A DNA stretch of 64,000 bases, taken from Ricinus communis. Its lineage: Eukaryota > Streptophyta > Magnoliopsida > Malpighiales > Euphorbiaceae. The number at the start of each line of letters is the position of its first letter. Positions within the stretch are counted from its first letter, which is position 1. Below are positions 33,425 through 45,600 of this stretch, piece by piece. The stretch spans positions 21,490,005 through 21,554,004 of the forward strand of contig NC_063256.1 of NCBI RefSeq assembly GCF_019578655.1, written 5' to 3'. The notes below the pieces were generated by a model. That model ran no database searches. It was not told the DNA's origin and saw nothing but the letters and a program-made list of their open reading frames with translations. The position numbers were made by a program, and so were the translations under genes.

Positions 33425-35273
33425 GGAGGCACCCCAAATTCTATTTTCATTATTAATATTCTACCCTTTTTATTTTGAAACATTTTATTGGTTTTAAGTT
33501 TTCATATTTTATTTAATCATTATTTTCAGTTTGATTATTTCTTTATTTTATTATTTTCAGATTCTACCGAGGAGGCACTGAATTTCCACAACATCAGCCT
33601 CGATGGATGATCAGGGCAGTCCCCTAGATCTTTTTATTTTTCTGCATTTATTTACTTTATTTTTCATACATGTCATGCACTTGGACTGTATTGCCTTTGT
33701 TCTGTTAGTTGAGCATTCCATGCGGGGTATCCATAACATTTTACACTGAGGACAGTGTGTTCTTCAAGTGTGGGGTGGTTGTAGGTAAACCTTATAATCC
33801 TACTCTCTCATATGGTTTTAGATATATATGAAATTACTATCGCTAGGTGTTGTGTATTTTTAGGGGATGTTAGGACACTGTGTCTTTATGCACTTGAGTA
33901 TGCTATTTTTGAGCTGATTGATGACTTGATTTATAGAATTGTAGTTACTTTCTTTGTTGTTCATTGTCCTTGGAAAACAATTTATGATGTTTTACACATC
34001 ATCCCTGCTAGGTTAAACCGGTGTTATTTAATTATTTTTCAAATTTTTGAATTTTAATTTAGAACATTGATAATGTCATATGCATGTGTTTCTTAAGTAA
34101 TGATTCAATTAATGATATTGCGAACCAATTGCACCTAATACCACACCTCAAAGTGAGATTTTGAGCCTGTTGAGCATTCATTATACTTATGCTCTTTATA
34201 TTTCTTGTTTGAGTGTGCATTGTACTTGACTTTGCTTCTAGAACTTGCTTTGTAATGCGTGTTGAAGTTACATGAATATTGTGAATACTATGAGATGATT
34301 TGGGCAATTTAGGATTCACCACATTTGACCAAAAGCCTACCTCCTTATGTTTCCATTAGTTAGCTAGTTTTGAGCCTTAACCTTTTCTTCGTAATTTACA
34401 CCTATACACTTCAACTATACCATTCTTTACATTTATCTTTCCTTTACCCTTATGCTGGAATTTCTTTTTGTGATTTGCTCACCTCTATGTGGGATTAAAA
34501 TGCCAGTTGCTATGTTGGTAAATTCACTAAGTCTTTTTGATATTTTAGATGCTCCCTCCGATCCAAACTGTATTTTTATTCTTTACATATGCAGCAGTTC
34601 TTATAAGCTGCTAGTTTATTATTCAAAAAATGATGAAGAAAATGAAAAAAAACAACAAAAGAGAAGAAAATAAACAAAATTCATTAATTATTTATCTCTT
34701 TATCGGATTTAGAGCATTTGCGAGCATTATTCTACGAAGTACGGATCTTAGTGAATAATTTTTTTTTTGTATTTTAGGCATTTAATCCTTTAAGCATACA
34801 TTGTTGTTTATCGCATAAATTCCAGCATTTTCACACTTCTTTCCCAAATCTCCGTACCTTTACCTTAGCCCCATTACAATCTTGGTAAAGACCCTTTGAT
34901 TTTGGTAATTACTTATTCATAGTAGCGAAGATATGATTTATGAGCAAGCCTATGGTGAGCAAGTTTTGTGCATTTTCTTTGAGGGATTTGTTTTTCACCT
35001 TATATACACTTTGAGTGACTTAAGTGATCCCGGTGAGGCATTGGTTCGTAATGTTTGTGTTGAGTTATCATTTAAGTTATTCATGCATTAATATTATTTC
35101 CATTCTCTGTTAATGATTTGCAATTTGATTTATGATTGAGTATCCTTTGAGATGTGTTGAATACTATCTGTTGTGGACTAGGGGAATAAACTGTAAGGAA
35201 TTGCTGACTGCAGTTTTATAAGGAGAGTTGTTAATTGCTTGAGGACAAGCAATAGCTTAAGTGTGGGGTGATT
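33425..35273 (+). other. E3 3' noncoding region with two PPT-like motifs
   Basis: No supported coding frame. CACTGAGGACAGTGTG...AAGTGTGGGGTGG (33746-33778) and GAGGACAAGC...TTAAGTGTGGGGTGATT (35241-35273) are two copies of the same motif about 1.5 kb apart. The second is the functional polypurine tract because the LTR starts right after it. Confidence 0.6.
35258..35273 (+). other. E3 polypurine tract
   Basis: TAAGTGTGGGGTGATT directly precedes the 3' LTR and would prime plus-strand DNA synthesis. Confidence 0.75.
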
Positions 35274-36731
35274 TGATATGCATAGTTTTACACATATTTG
35301 CTTACATATTATTGCGTATTTTCTTAGCAATTATTGTGCTTTTATTCCAAAATCACCCGTGTTTTGTATTCTTTTGCATTTCAAGAGAATTTATAGGACC
35401 ATCATCAGTATTTGAGCAATTATAGATCAATACATGTGAAAATGGACGGGAATTCATCAAGATCGGACAAGAGCTCGCAGTACATACATTGAGCACGGCC
35501 TAGGTCAAGGTCGTGCTAATCACCACGGCCTGGACTCTGGCTGTGACCAACTATGAACTTTTGGTCTTCAAAACATGGCACTTTGGGCACGGTTTCCGTA
35601 GCCACCACGGCCTCCAACACGGCCCGTAGTGGCTCAGCGCCGGCGGGGGCATAGCCATGAGGAAACCCGAATTGGTGAGATCCGAATGTTCAGCACGGCC
35701 TGGACTCTGACCGTGCTGAAACAAATATATAAGGAAAACTACTTTTTTTAGGGTTAGGAAGCAAGGAGTGAGAGAGAGCCCTGGCGGCTGGTTCAATTTT
35801 TGCATAATGCTGAGTTCGGGAGAGCGTTGCAGAGAGGAAGAACCCCGGAATCGCAAGGTTCTGAGTGCAAAACAGTAGTGGAGCAATTCAAGAGGCAATT
35901 TGGGAGATTAATCGTAGTGCAGATCCAGATTTGGAGTTGTTCATCCAGTTCGAGAGAAAAGGGTGTACATGTTTCATTTTCATTATTCTTCCATTGTAAT
36001 TGATTTCCTAGATTGTTTTAAACATGAACATGTTTAGCTAGATTGATTAAATTCATTGGAATTTCTTTACTATGTTGGCTTAATATTATATTGTTGGATT
36101 GTTTGAGTTAGTTTTGTATTCTTCTTGCTTTCAGTATTAATAAGATAATGCATTATTCATGAGACGTTGTGAATTGTGGTGTTTGTATTGCTTTATGTGA
36201 TTGAGAAGTCCATTTGGCAATTGGAATTTTGAATAGCAAGAACTGGTTAATAATCACTTAGAGATAAGGATAATTAACTAGCCGGATTAAGAATTAACAA
36301 AGCTTAATAGAGGCGGATTAAGGCTTAATGCTAATTTAAGAATTAATCGTTAGGAAGAGATTCCAACTTTAGGTTATTAGGTTTAGGAATTCGGTTATCG
36401 AGAGAGAGAAACTGAATTCAGTTAAGAATTCATCCACGGGTAGCATAATTAGACTCACCAATCCTTTATCTTTTGTTTGATTACCAACTAGTTTAGGTTC
36501 CCTTTGGGTTTGGTTTCTTGTCTTGGTTATTTCATTTATCCATTCATTCTTGCATCTCCCTTAGAACTTAGCTTGTACTTATTAGTTAGTTTAGAAATTA
36601 TTCATCATTCATTTTAGGTTAATATAACAAAGAACAAAGAAGTAACTCTGGGCTTGATACTCGCCATGAGTGCTAGACTGCATCAATAGGTTCACTGCCT
36701 TAGATTGTAGTTACATAAGTAACAACTATCA
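35274..36731 (+). repeat. E3 3' LTR (1458 bp)
   Basis: TGATATGCATAG...ACTATCA followed by the TSD CTATG. It contains the half-site array (35490-35720) and TATATAAGG from 35726. Confidence 0.95.
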
Positions 36732-36736
36732 CTATG

Positions 36737-38265
36737 CTTTGATTACCAAGTCTTAACCTAAGTGGACAATTCATTTACATGTCAAGACCTAATTAGATCT
36801 TCCTATTCTAAGTAAGTCCATTAATTGATTTTAAACATGATACAAGCCTAGTAAGTCTATATTGATTTTAATTTTAGGCCCAAATTACTAATATTTAACC
36901 TAATGAACTATAATTTACACGCAAAGCCTAATTGTAGCATGTGTATAGACGTTCAATTTTAATTTTCAATTAGAACATTATAAATTTTTGCCATTCATTC
37001 ACATAATAAAGCAAAAATAAAGGAAAGCAGTAAATTTAAATTATTAGAGCCCTTTCAACAACTAAAAAGCTTAAAAAACAACAAAATCAAGTCTAAAAAG
37101 GCCAAAAACAACATTTTTGGCCGAAAATCATGACACAAGACGACTTTGAGGTGAACAGCCGATCGGTGACCCAATAAAGTCGGTTGGCTCAGCACCTCTG
37201 TAGCATGCCAATTCTCTTTGGTTTTGGATCTCCACCACTCGAAATTCAATTCACATGCATAAAAAGACATCAATGTGAGTAGTACATGTAAAGTCATGGA
37301 CAAGGCATAAAATAATTAATTTTGAAGCAAGAAAATGTAAAAAGTCCAAAAACTGAACTTATAGTAGACAAGGCTCCTTCTCATGGCAACTTCCTAAAAC
37401 TAAACACATGAATCTAAAAAGAAAACTAGATCTAATAATTCAAAACATGCATATTATCATCAAATTAAAATAATCATGGCATCTTAATCTACTCATATGA
37501 TCATCATATCTAACAACCCAAGAAAGAGCATATTATACGATTTATAACCCAGCAAGGATGCATATTATAAAAATAATAAAAGATTGCTAAAACCCTAGAT
37601 CTAAACATATAGAATATATAAATAATTAAAAGTAATCATAGATCAATCATAGCATGTTTCTAATAACATAAATCACAAGAATATAGTAAAAAAGATGCTG
37701 ATGATGATGGATTTGGGAATCCTCAGGTTGTCACTGTATTATGTAGATCCTAGAGTCTCAAGTGATGAGGAGGAGGTAGAATCAAATTTGGGGTAAGGAT
37801 CTAGGGTTTTTGGGGTTTATTTTTGTGTTTAATCTTTTAAAGAAGGTATTGCCTCTAGGAAGTTTTTTTGTCATTCTATAAAAGTTGCCAAAAATAGGGT
37901 GTTCTTAGTTACTGAGTGTTGCTTTTAATTATTATTGATTACTAATAATTGCCTTTAGTTGCTAATAAATGTTAACCCTAAACCTAGAGCTTTTCTTCCT
38001 ATTTATAGAAGAATGGTTTAGGAAACCCTAGAGAGCCTGATAATATCAGTAATTAAAAAAGATTGCTTTTTTATTTATCAGGATGTTCTATTGATAAATA
38101 TCAAATAAAACATTTTAAATCCAAATTATTATTGAGAATACATTCTAGAAGGTGTATTTTGGCATTTTAAGTCGAGAAAACATGTAAAATGATGTCGAAA
38201 ATCAAAATGGGGACCAATCGAGACTATATAGAGCCGAATGGCGAATGGGTCTATCTAGAGCCGAC
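36737..38265. other. Noncoding segment, probable rest of the Tat-like LTR
   Basis: AT-rich with no supported gene. It continues the sequence broken by E3 at 25405. Scattered words such as GCCGATCGG and GAGCCGAATGG occur at 37155 and 38230. No LTR start could be fixed; the copia-type gag begins near 38266. Confidence 0.35.
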
Positions 38266-39230
38266 TGGTCTTGATGTGCCCTTGCTTCCTATAACCAAAG
38301 CAAGTGGGATCCTTCTTCTCCTTACTTTCTTTAAAGCTTGAGTTGGTGCTGGAGTTACAAGATGACTTCTTGAAAGGTCTCTTCTCTTTTCTTCTACTCT
38401 TCATGATCTTCTTGACTCTCTTGGAGCATTGCTAGCTCTTCATCCTAATTCTTACTAGATTCAGATCCATTAGTGCTTTCACTTTCTTATTGTCTAGTGG
38501 AGCTCTAGAGAGCAAATACCTTCCTTCTTGATTCCCTTTCCTTTTCTTGCTCTTCTTTATTTCTAAGAGACATCATATGAGTGAGAAGTTTCTCAATGAG
38601 CTCATCCATGGACACCTTCCCCGAGTCCTTATTGGCTTTTTTTATATTTTCCACCCTTGATTTGTAGTCCTTGAGTGATAACGCCTTGAGGATTTTGTTG
38701 TTGATATTAATAAGCTCATAATGCTTACCTAATTTTCGAAGGTTGTTGATGGGTGAGAAGCCAGTTAGTCATGTTGGTGATGCTCTCATTTGGCTTCATT
38801 TTAAAAAGTTCATATTTCATCACTAGGAGTTGGGTTATCTTGGATTTTACTTGCTCTGTACCCTCATGGTAGTTCTCAAAGCCTTCCAAATCCTATAGGT
38901 GGTTAAGAGGTGTTGAACTCTCTGACATTCCTCTTTAGAGAGTGAACTAAGGAGGATGATCATTACTCTTTTATTCCTTAGTCTTTCTATGAGTATCCAC
39001 CCATTCATCTATATCTAGTAGAACATCTACACATCTTCTTGCTTTATTGGAGGTCTTTATTCCTTTCTCACACAATCCCACACATCTACCGCGCCGCTAT
39101 CCAAGTATATCTCCATTTTGTAATTCCAATGGGCAAAATCGAACCCGTTAAAGTATGGTCTAAGATGGCGGATAACTTCATTAGCCATGTTGAATCTCTA
39201 ACTCACACACTTAAGTTGATTTGTCAGTAC
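38266..39230 (-). pseudogene. Ty1/copia gag remnant
   Basis: On the minus strand, from 39180 down: YFNGFDFAHWNYKMEIYLDS, the opening of the UBN2-type gag of plant copia elements. Next come EECQRVQHLLTTYRIWKALR, MKYELFKMKPNESITNM and KILKALSLKDYKSRVENIKK. A CCHC-like CFGYRKQGHIK lies near 38300. The chain is broken by several stops and frameshifts and stops at the knuckle. No protease, integrase or RT follows. Confidence 0.75.
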
Positions 39231-40230
39231 TAAGCTCTAAAACCACTTGTTTACCCTCATAAACCAATAAGGGGGGGGAGTTGAATTGGTGAATTGAAGG
39301 AAGGATGAAAAATAAAAAATTTATTAGTAAAAGATAAAAAGATAGAGAACAAAGAACATAAGAAATTATAGTGGTTCGGGTGTTAACTAACTCTATGTCC
39401 ACTCCTTAATCTCTAATTGGGTATTTACTATACTTTCAATCTCTTATAGATAGACTTTTCACAAGCTCACTCCAAACTTAGTGTTTAAGGCTCACATTAA
39501 ACCTTACAACTTTGTATTTTATGGCTCACAAATAATCCTCACAAGAGTTTTAACTAGGCTAACACTCAAACCCAATTCCAAGTGTTTAGGCTAACGCTCA
39601 AACCTTACTAGAGTATTCAAGCTCTTACAACAACTATAGATTGTTAAAATTGATTGCAAGAAGAAAAAAATTGAATGCACAATAATGTATGCTTTTGGTG
39701 GTTGTTGATTAACCATTAAAGGCCATTTGAGGTAGTTTCTATACCCTAAAAGCCTCAATAAGTCGTTACTCATACATCCCAAAACTTTACCAAAATTTTG
39801 CTTTAGGATAGTGTATTAAATGCATTATTAGAATGCAAATCATAGTCGTGGTTCTTGCTTCGCGGTCGCAAATTTTAAAAAGCCTACAATGGCTATCTGA
39901 CATGGTGCTGAGACATTAGTTGCTTCGAAGGTAACCGTTGGCGGTTTGTTATGGTCATAATGTTTCATGAAATTTGCAGCCGCATCTTCCTTGGGTATAC
40001 GGTTGTGATTCTCAACCTTTGTAAGCTTTTTGTCTCTACTTTGAAACTGTTTATTTTCGCAGTTGCACCCTTTGTATGCGGTTGCAATTTTCAGCCTTAA
40101 GTCTCCAAGTCCTTCTGTCCATAAACTTGCTATTTTCGTGATTGCACCATAAAGGGTGCGATCACGATTTTGAAGCATACTAGAATTCTTTATTTTTATC
40201 AAAGCTATAACAACACTTAAAGAAACATTA
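39231..40230 (-). repeat. Copia PBS-like site and probable LTR remnant
   Basis: On the minus strand GTGGTTTTAGAGCTTAGTAC (about 39225-39245) lies just before gag. It resembles the tRNA-iMet type TGGTATCAGAGC with substitutions. The sequence beyond (39250-40200) should be the LTR. It holds a cluster of GCGGTCGCAA, GCGGTTGCAA and GTGCGATCACGATTTT words at 39845-40175. LTR ends were not identified. Confidence 0.4.
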
Positions 40231-40649
40231 GATCAAGAACTCAATTTATCTGGCAAGATCAAATTAGAGATTTTAGCCTTATGATAAAGCATGTAGGTTA
40301 ACATATTTGAACAAGCAATAAAAAAAGACATTGCATGCAGCCAACCTGTTAGAGACAAGCAACCATAAGGAGAGAAGATTAATGAGATTACCATAAACAA
40401 ATGACATGCCAAGGCTACGGCAATAGTTAGAACTAACATCATCAAAATGCACTTTTGGTTCAGAAATTCATAGAATGTTAGGGTTGTGAGTTTTACAAAA
40501 TTTGAAAAGGGTTGTTGAGTTGTTGAGTTTATGATCCCTCTCCAATTTCAATATATTACATTCATTAGGATAGAATTTTTAAAGCCCTTATGATAGGCCT
40601 ATTACCACTCAAAATAACATTTGAAGAAACTTTTTTTGGATATTTTTTA
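40231..40649. other. Intergenic segment, nothing recognised
   Basis: Short unsupported frames only, between the copia remnant and the LINE-type ORF. Confidence 0.4.
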
Positions 40650-41890
40650 TGAGTCACCTTATGCCAATTACCATTTTCCTCATCAACTTGGTCTGTCCAA
40701 GCTTTTTTATTGCTAGCCTTGATAAGCTCTGCTTAGTAGTGAATGCTTGTAGGTTATGTTGAGGAGATATAACTAAAACTTCATTATCTCGTACATGTAT
40801 TTGGTCCTTTGCTGGCGAAGAAACACGCACTAAAGGACTCAAGAAAGGCTCCTTATTCATATTTTCCTTGGGCGACTAGTCTCTATTCGTCGAAGTATGA
40901 GAACAAATTATGTTAATTACAACATTAAGAGAAATGTCCTCTTTTCCCCTGACCCGAGCCTCCACTCTTTTCTCACCCTAGATCTTCCTCTTAAAATGTC
41001 CCGTTTAGGAGGGATTGAATTATCTTTCATCTATTTATTATCATTTTTCTCTATGGCATGCACTTTATTCAGATGGCGGGAAGGAGAATCATGTCTAATT
41101 GAGTTACAAGTTTTGCAAAACATAGGCAGATTTTCATAACTAACATTAATGTCAAATAATAAGCCTTCACATTTTAAAATCAATTGATACTGAATTGGCT
41201 TAGACAAATCCACATCAATTGAAACTCAAGCAAAATGCTCAAAGTCACCATCAAGAGTTGCCCGTTTTATCCTTAAAGGAATTCCAATATTACGAGTGAT
41301 GTCTGAGAGGATTTAGGGTCCTAGAGTTCACAAGGTAGATGCTACAAGCAAGCCTAAACCTAAGTAGATGTAGATTTCTCCTTGTAAGGATCAAACCCTG
41401 TTGTCAGCGTTGAAGGCGCATAAGCCTAGGTTTTAATAGCAATGATCCACGACCCCAAACAATTTCTTTGTCCTCAACAAAAGGGAGCAAGACTTGCAAA
41501 AATCCTTTTCCTAACGAAATAAGTCTCCAGCAGGATTTACGATTCCAAATTGAAGTTAACTTCTCTTTGAGCTTACAGAAAGTCCAAGGAGAATTACCTA
41601 TACCTAGGATGACTATTGCAATGAGAGAGTGTTGACAAAGTTCTACATGTTTGCAGTAAAACTCGGGGTTAATGCATACTGCATAGTAAGAGGCAAACTT
41701 AGGAGGTGCAACAACTGTTGGTCCTTGCAGAGCAATCCCACATTTTGTGGCATCCAAGGCTGTTGCATATGATTTTACATTCAATAGTAATGAATCAGGA
41801 GGAAGAATGGCCATTGAAATCTTATATTTATGTTGGAAACCTTTGAATAGATCATTCATTATGGATGAAGTAATTATCCTCAACAAAAGA
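40650..41890 (-). pseudogene. LINE-type DUF4283/zinc-knuckle ORF, broken
   Basis: The frame from 41886 contains the DUF4283 region (WRLISLGKGFLQVLLPFVED, KEIVWGRGSLLLKPRLMRLQ). After stops near 41400 comes a segment with KPIQYQLILKCEGLLFDINV (41190) and the knuckle region ENLPMFCKTCNSIRHDS. This domain pair is the ORF1-like part of plant non-LTR retrotransposons and of free-standing relatives. No endonuclease or RT follows towards lower coordinates. The reading is interrupted by at least two stops. Confidence 0.75.
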
Positions 41891-42299
41891 AGGTAGAACG
41901 TAATATTATCAACGAAATATATTGTTTCGTTAAAATAGATTTAATTTTGAAATTGTATTTATTTTAAAATTTAGTTTAATTATGATAAATTTTATGTAGC
42001 TAATAAGATAAAATTCTAAGTGAACTTTTATTTTAATTAAACACCTAAATTTTAGATTTAAAATGAATTGAATAAAATTATTTATTTCAATAAAAAATGT
42101 AAAAGAAAATAAACTAATTAGCATTTTCTTTCTAAATAATTTTTAATAATTAATATTTATAAAGATTTTTGAAAATGTAATTAATTATTATATAATAAAA
42201 TTATTAATTATCTGAAAAAGAACAAAATTGATTTTTTAAGAAATTATTAATTAATAGAATTATTAATTTATTAAACTTAAAGTAATTTTAAATTTACTT
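41891..42299. other. AT-rich spacer upstream of the host gene
   Basis: Long A/T runs with no coding potential. It should contain the upstream promoter region of the host gene, but I cannot fix a TATA box or start site. Confidence 0.4.
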
Positions 42300-42668
42300 T
42301 TTAAGGATTAGGCTCTTTTGCCAAAATAAATGACCAAACAGAAAGACTCGTTGAATGAAGTAACAATTCCTCCGCTTTCTCTGAACTTTAAAGGCGTAGA
42401 AAGTACGACAGCACTCGGCTCTTTTGCAATCAATCTTCTTTAGGTAATCATTTACCTTTTTCACTTTCATTTCAATTACCCACCATTGTTTCGTTAATTG
42501 ATTCTTTCTTTTTTGTTTTAAAATTTGTTTTATGATCACTATTCTGGTTCTTGATCAATTCTCATCATTCTATTCAGATTTAATGTAATTCTTTTCTTCC
42601 CTTTTTCTATGATACTATAATGATTTTAATTTGATATGAATGTTTGTGGGTTTTGATTAGTTGATGAG
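42300..42668 (+). other. Probable 5' UTR of the host gene with a UTR intron
   Basis: A less AT-rich stretch (about 42300-42443) ends in a plausible donor (TTTAG/GTAATC at 42443/42444). A T-rich stretch with acceptor TTTTGATTAG ends at 42660, 8 nt before the ATG. Introns just upstream of the start codon are common in plants. Inferred from consensus sites only. Confidence 0.45.
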
Positions 42669-42672
42669 ATGA
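42664..42672 (+). CDS. Minimal uORF overlapping the main start
   Basis: ATGAGATGA encodes Met-Arg-stop and overlaps the first main-frame ATG (42669). If the UTR intron is real, the uORF lies 4 nt after the splice junction. It could lower initiation at the first ATG and favour the third (42675). Confidence 0.3.
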   Translation: MR

Positions 42673-45600
42673 TGATGGGTCAAGGATCATTTGGTTATGG
42701 AGGAGGATCTTCAAACTTATCAGCTTTAGCTCCTCCTTTTACTGTTGATAGGTCTGTGCCAAAACCACTAGTTGACTTGACTGAACCAACTTCTTATCAT
42801 CACTCTCTGCACAATTGGGTTAACCCTCATCAGCCTGAGTTTGATTACTTTTTCATCCAAAAACCCGAGCTTGATTCAAATTCATATAATAGATATTCTG
42901 CTTCTTCTAACCCTCATGTTTCAGTCTCAACTGATTCTGTTTTATACGGCCAAAGTGGGGTTACTGGGCTTGAAGCTAAACCTTATTATCCCTCTACCTA
43001 TATTTCACCTGCAATTGGCAACGATTGTTCCTTGGGAGGAGTCCCCCATCATTCTGATTATGGCTTATTGTCTGCTTCTCGTGTTTCTACATCCATTGGT
43101 TCCTCTGAAGATTATACTCAAAGCTTGTCCGGTCAGTGGAGTGGTATGTGGGATGGGCTCACAGATTGGCTGCAGAGTGAACAGGTGCAACTTGATGGGA
43201 GTTTCTGCTCAAAGGAGACTTACATGAATCAAGGTATCCTTGTTCTCATCATTGTTGGTAAATCATGCAGAAAGCTTTTATTTTTCTTCAATATTTTTAT
43301 AGGGTTTTATTATTTGTTGGTGACATTTTCTTAATGTTTTCTATATTCATGGTTTTTCTTTTAATTACTTCTATCTATATTTGTGGTGTTCATCTCTTTG
43401 ATGCTTGTTGCCCTTGCTTGCATTCATACATTATGATGGATTCTGTATGAGAGTCTTAGTCTATATTGACTTTCCATATATTCATCTTAAGCAGTTATGT
43501 TGTGTCTATTTGCTATCTCCCAGCCCAGTGAGGAAATATGACTCCGAAGATGCAAAATATGTTGTCCATAATTTTCTCGTGTAGGCAACTTCTTATTTTT
43601 AAAGTACTGGAACTAGTTTTAGCTTTTCCTATCTTGTTAGTGTAACGCCCTTAAATGACTGTCTATGACATTAGCAAGGCAGAGAAGAATGAAGATTGTG
43701 GTTCTTAATGGACTGGAATTTTGAAAAGAAAAAAACTAAATGAAAATGGGAAAGAATTGCCATTTTGGTGTCATGGTGATTGCCATCAGAATTATCATTT
43801 CCTCGTGAACAGGCAAGTACTAGTTAAACGACCTCTAAGATGCAGAGAAGTTTGCATTTGGGAAATGGATGCTATCGCTGTATTCAACATTTTGTTGCCT
43901 TTCAAGGATGTAATAGGCATTTTTGTAAGTCAAATGAGTGTGATTGTTTAGTAATAAACATCAGAAAGAAATCAACAGAAATATGTGGTTTTGTTGTTTC
44001 ATCATTCTTCCTCTAGTTGATTCTTTGAAATCTTGTTTCGTATAGTCTTTAAGCAGTCCAGTGCTGGTAGGTTATCAGATACTTGTCTTATGGGTTTTAC
44101 ATGTACTTAAAACTTCTCTTTCATCTGTTATCCTACATAGGAAAAGATGCAGAAATGATATTTCAACCATTATTGTATGAACTCTTCTACTCTACCTTGA
44201 TCTTATCTTTGAGACTTGGGGTTGGCTTCTTAGATGTTTCTTCAGCTTGAATATTTAATTATTCTTTCTTCTTTCATAAATTCAGGAGAGTTACCTTTTA
44301 TGAGCCTTTTCTTTATAACTACTAGTTGCAGGACTATATGCATCTGAGAGCACAAGCAAATATGAAGCTTCTCAAAGTGCTGATACAGTTGGTAGGGAAA
44401 CCCAAATTGAGTCTGCAGGAGTAGGAAAGTTGGATTATAAATCCTTCCTGGGCGAAAATCGCAAGTTCACACCTAGTGATTATCCAACACCTTCAAGCCT
44501 GGCATCTACTTTACTAGTTCCAGAAACCTGTTCTCAGGTACCATCCAAAAAAGCTGTCAATTCCTGGAATCATCACATGCCGTACAGTGCTTCAAATGAA
44601 AAATGCTTGAGAAGGCATGATGCTACTTCAAGTGATATTGCAACAATCCTATATTCTTCCCCTGCTGTTGTCATCAAACCACCAGAACACAATAAAGGTT
44701 CATTAAAAAATGTGAATACTAGCAGTGATGGGGATAATAAAGATTTCTCTTGCAATAGTCCTTCTGTTGTGGTGGAGCCTCGTCCATTCATAACTTCTAA
44801 AGGCAGTGTTTGTTATGATGCCAGCCAAGTCAGCTTCCACCTAGGAAAGACTGATCAGGTTATTGCAAATTTTTCTTCAGCAAAAAATGAAGAATTATCA
44901 AGCAATCAAAATGCTTCTATGGATGTCTCTGGTCATTTTGCCGGAGAAAAACCTGTAATTCAAGTTCCTTGTACAAGTCTAGGTGGCATAAGCTTAGTGG
45001 ACAAAAATGAAGCTATTGATCCTGCAAAGAATCATACTGAGTCTCTAGATCATTACAATCCTGCTGTGGATTCACCATGCTGGAAGGGGGCTCCAGTTTC
45101 TAATTTTTCTCAGCTTGAAGTTTCTGAGGCTGTCACTCCACAAAATATGAAAAATTTAGAAGCCTGCAGTGGTTCAAATCATCAAGGTTATCAAACATTT
45201 TCTGTCAGTTCTGATGATGCTGTAAAAGTTTCACCTGAAAAAACAAGTGAAAAGTCAATCCAACAAAAAGGCTGGAGTTTGGAAAATTATTCAGCTTCTT
45301 CTATGAAGAGGCCTTTGGCTGATAACATGTTACACAGAGAAGGAATTGATCATTTTGTGAACTTTGGAGCTAATTGCACAAAGCCTAGCTTGTTCCATCA
45401 GGTTCAAATTTCTGATGATGCCCTCCCTAACAAATCATTTGATGATTCTAATGGTAAACTGCCTCAGAATGAGAAACAAAGTTGTGAAAGTGGTAAATGG
45501 ACTACTGAAAGTAATTCTGCACCAGTTATTAGTGTTGCTGATGTCGGGATGAATATGAATGACGACCCAGATGAATGTTCATCACATGTTCCATTCCATG

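Larger units (their letters stand above)
25406..36731 (+). mobile_element. E3: internally deleted Athila-type element, host of E4
   Basis: Two LTRs (25406-26918 and 35274-36731) begin TGATATGCATAG and end AACTATCA. They are flanked by perfect 5-bp duplications CTATG (25401-25405 and 36732-36736). A tRNA-Asp PBS follows the 5' LTR and a polypurine tract precedes the 3' LTR. The interior has only a gag tail and a PR-RT linker; gag core, protease, RT, RNase H and integrase core are missing. It is a non-autonomous derivative that must have been mobilised in trans. E4 is inserted at 27786. Confidence 0.9.

Noticed and set aside
43265..43951. Small open frames inside host intron 1
   Set aside because: They lie between consensus splice sites that keep the main frame, and show no recognisable motif.
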